From the NCBI GenBank assembly GCA_031119195.1, contig JAVHYG010000029.1:1-14712 (forward strand): a stretch of 14,712 bases of DNA, read 5' to 3'. The DNA is from Rickettsiella sp. (GTDB lineage: Bacteria; Pseudomonadota; Gammaproteobacteria; Diplorickettsiales; Diplorickettsiaceae). Positions 14,598 through 14,712 of the stretch are shown one piece after another. Within the stretch, counting starts at the first letter, position 1; the number at the start of each line of letters is the position of its first letter. The translations under genes and the position numbers were made by a program. The notes beneath the pieces are model-generated. The model had not been told where the DNA came from. It made no database searches and saw nothing but the letters and a program-made list of their open reading frames with translations.

Positions 14598-14712
14598 TCA
14601 AAATTTAAAGGCGAAAAGTGATTGGTGGTGACTAACTTTATGTTTTTTTGACATGGAACTTAAATCTAAAATTTCTGAAACTACTTTACGTCGTTGCCAG
14701 TTTTCCATATAG
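14598..14712 (-). CDS. Possible C-terminal end of a gene entering from the right (unidentified)
   Basis: A minus-strand frame is open from the window edge for 37 codons to TGA at 14598-14600. Its sequence, ENWQRRKVVSEILDLSSM then SKKHKVSHHQSLFAFKF, is reasonably protein-like for such A/T-rich DNA. There is no recognisable domain, and an open stretch this short can occur by chance. If real, it would be a gene convergent with the RND locus. An internal ATG lies at 14708, but a start there without upstream context is unlikely. Confidence 0.3.
   Translation of the reverse strand, partial: YMENWQRRKVVSEILDLSSMSKKHKVSHHQSLFAFKF

Overview
The window is A+T-rich bacterial DNA. Its gene content (rsmG, dapB, a gammaproteobacterial-type pepN, EamA permeases, a complete RND efflux system) points to a gammaproteobacterium. 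The low G+C and signs of decay suggest a host-associated lineage such as the Legionellales (Coxiella/Rickettsiella-like). That placement is inference; no rRNA or other marker is present.

Layout. 1-874 (minus): the N-terminal 291 codons of an unrecognised multi-pass membrane protein that runs off the left edge. 1035-2401 (minus): dapB followed by rsmG, overlapping by 4 bases. 2402-2556: a divergent intergenic region holding a perfect 16-bp inverted repeat. 2557-6103 (plus): an EamA-type permease and then pepN, 16 bases apart. 6178-6719 (minus): a DUF1640-like coiled-coil/membrane gene broken by a single-base frameshift. 7043-7945 (minus): a second EamA-type permease. 8420-14368 (plus): a tripartite RND efflux locus in the order outer-membrane factor, periplasmic adaptor, inner-membrane pump. 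14598-14712 (minus): possibly the tail of a gene entering from the right.

The most interesting structure is not a gene. Three diverged copies of a 125-145-bp fold-back repeat with imperfect terminal inverted repeats (a MITE-like element) lie at about 6871-6996, 8270-8408 and 9917-10059. The third is inverted relative to the other two. Copies 2 and 3 tightly bracket the outer-membrane-factor gene. Copy 2 ends 11 bases before its preferred start codon, and copy 3 begins at its stop codon and separates it from the adaptor gene. The elements may therefore supply or alter regulatory signals for the pump, and recombination between them could in principle invert the gene.

How the genes fit together: dapB makes tetrahydrodipicolinate for diaminopimelate (peptidoglycan) and lysine; rsmG methylates 16S rRNA; pepN degrades peptides; the two EamA proteins move unknown small metabolites across the inner membrane; and the RND trio would export toxic compounds from the cytoplasmic membrane or periplasm through the outer membrane.
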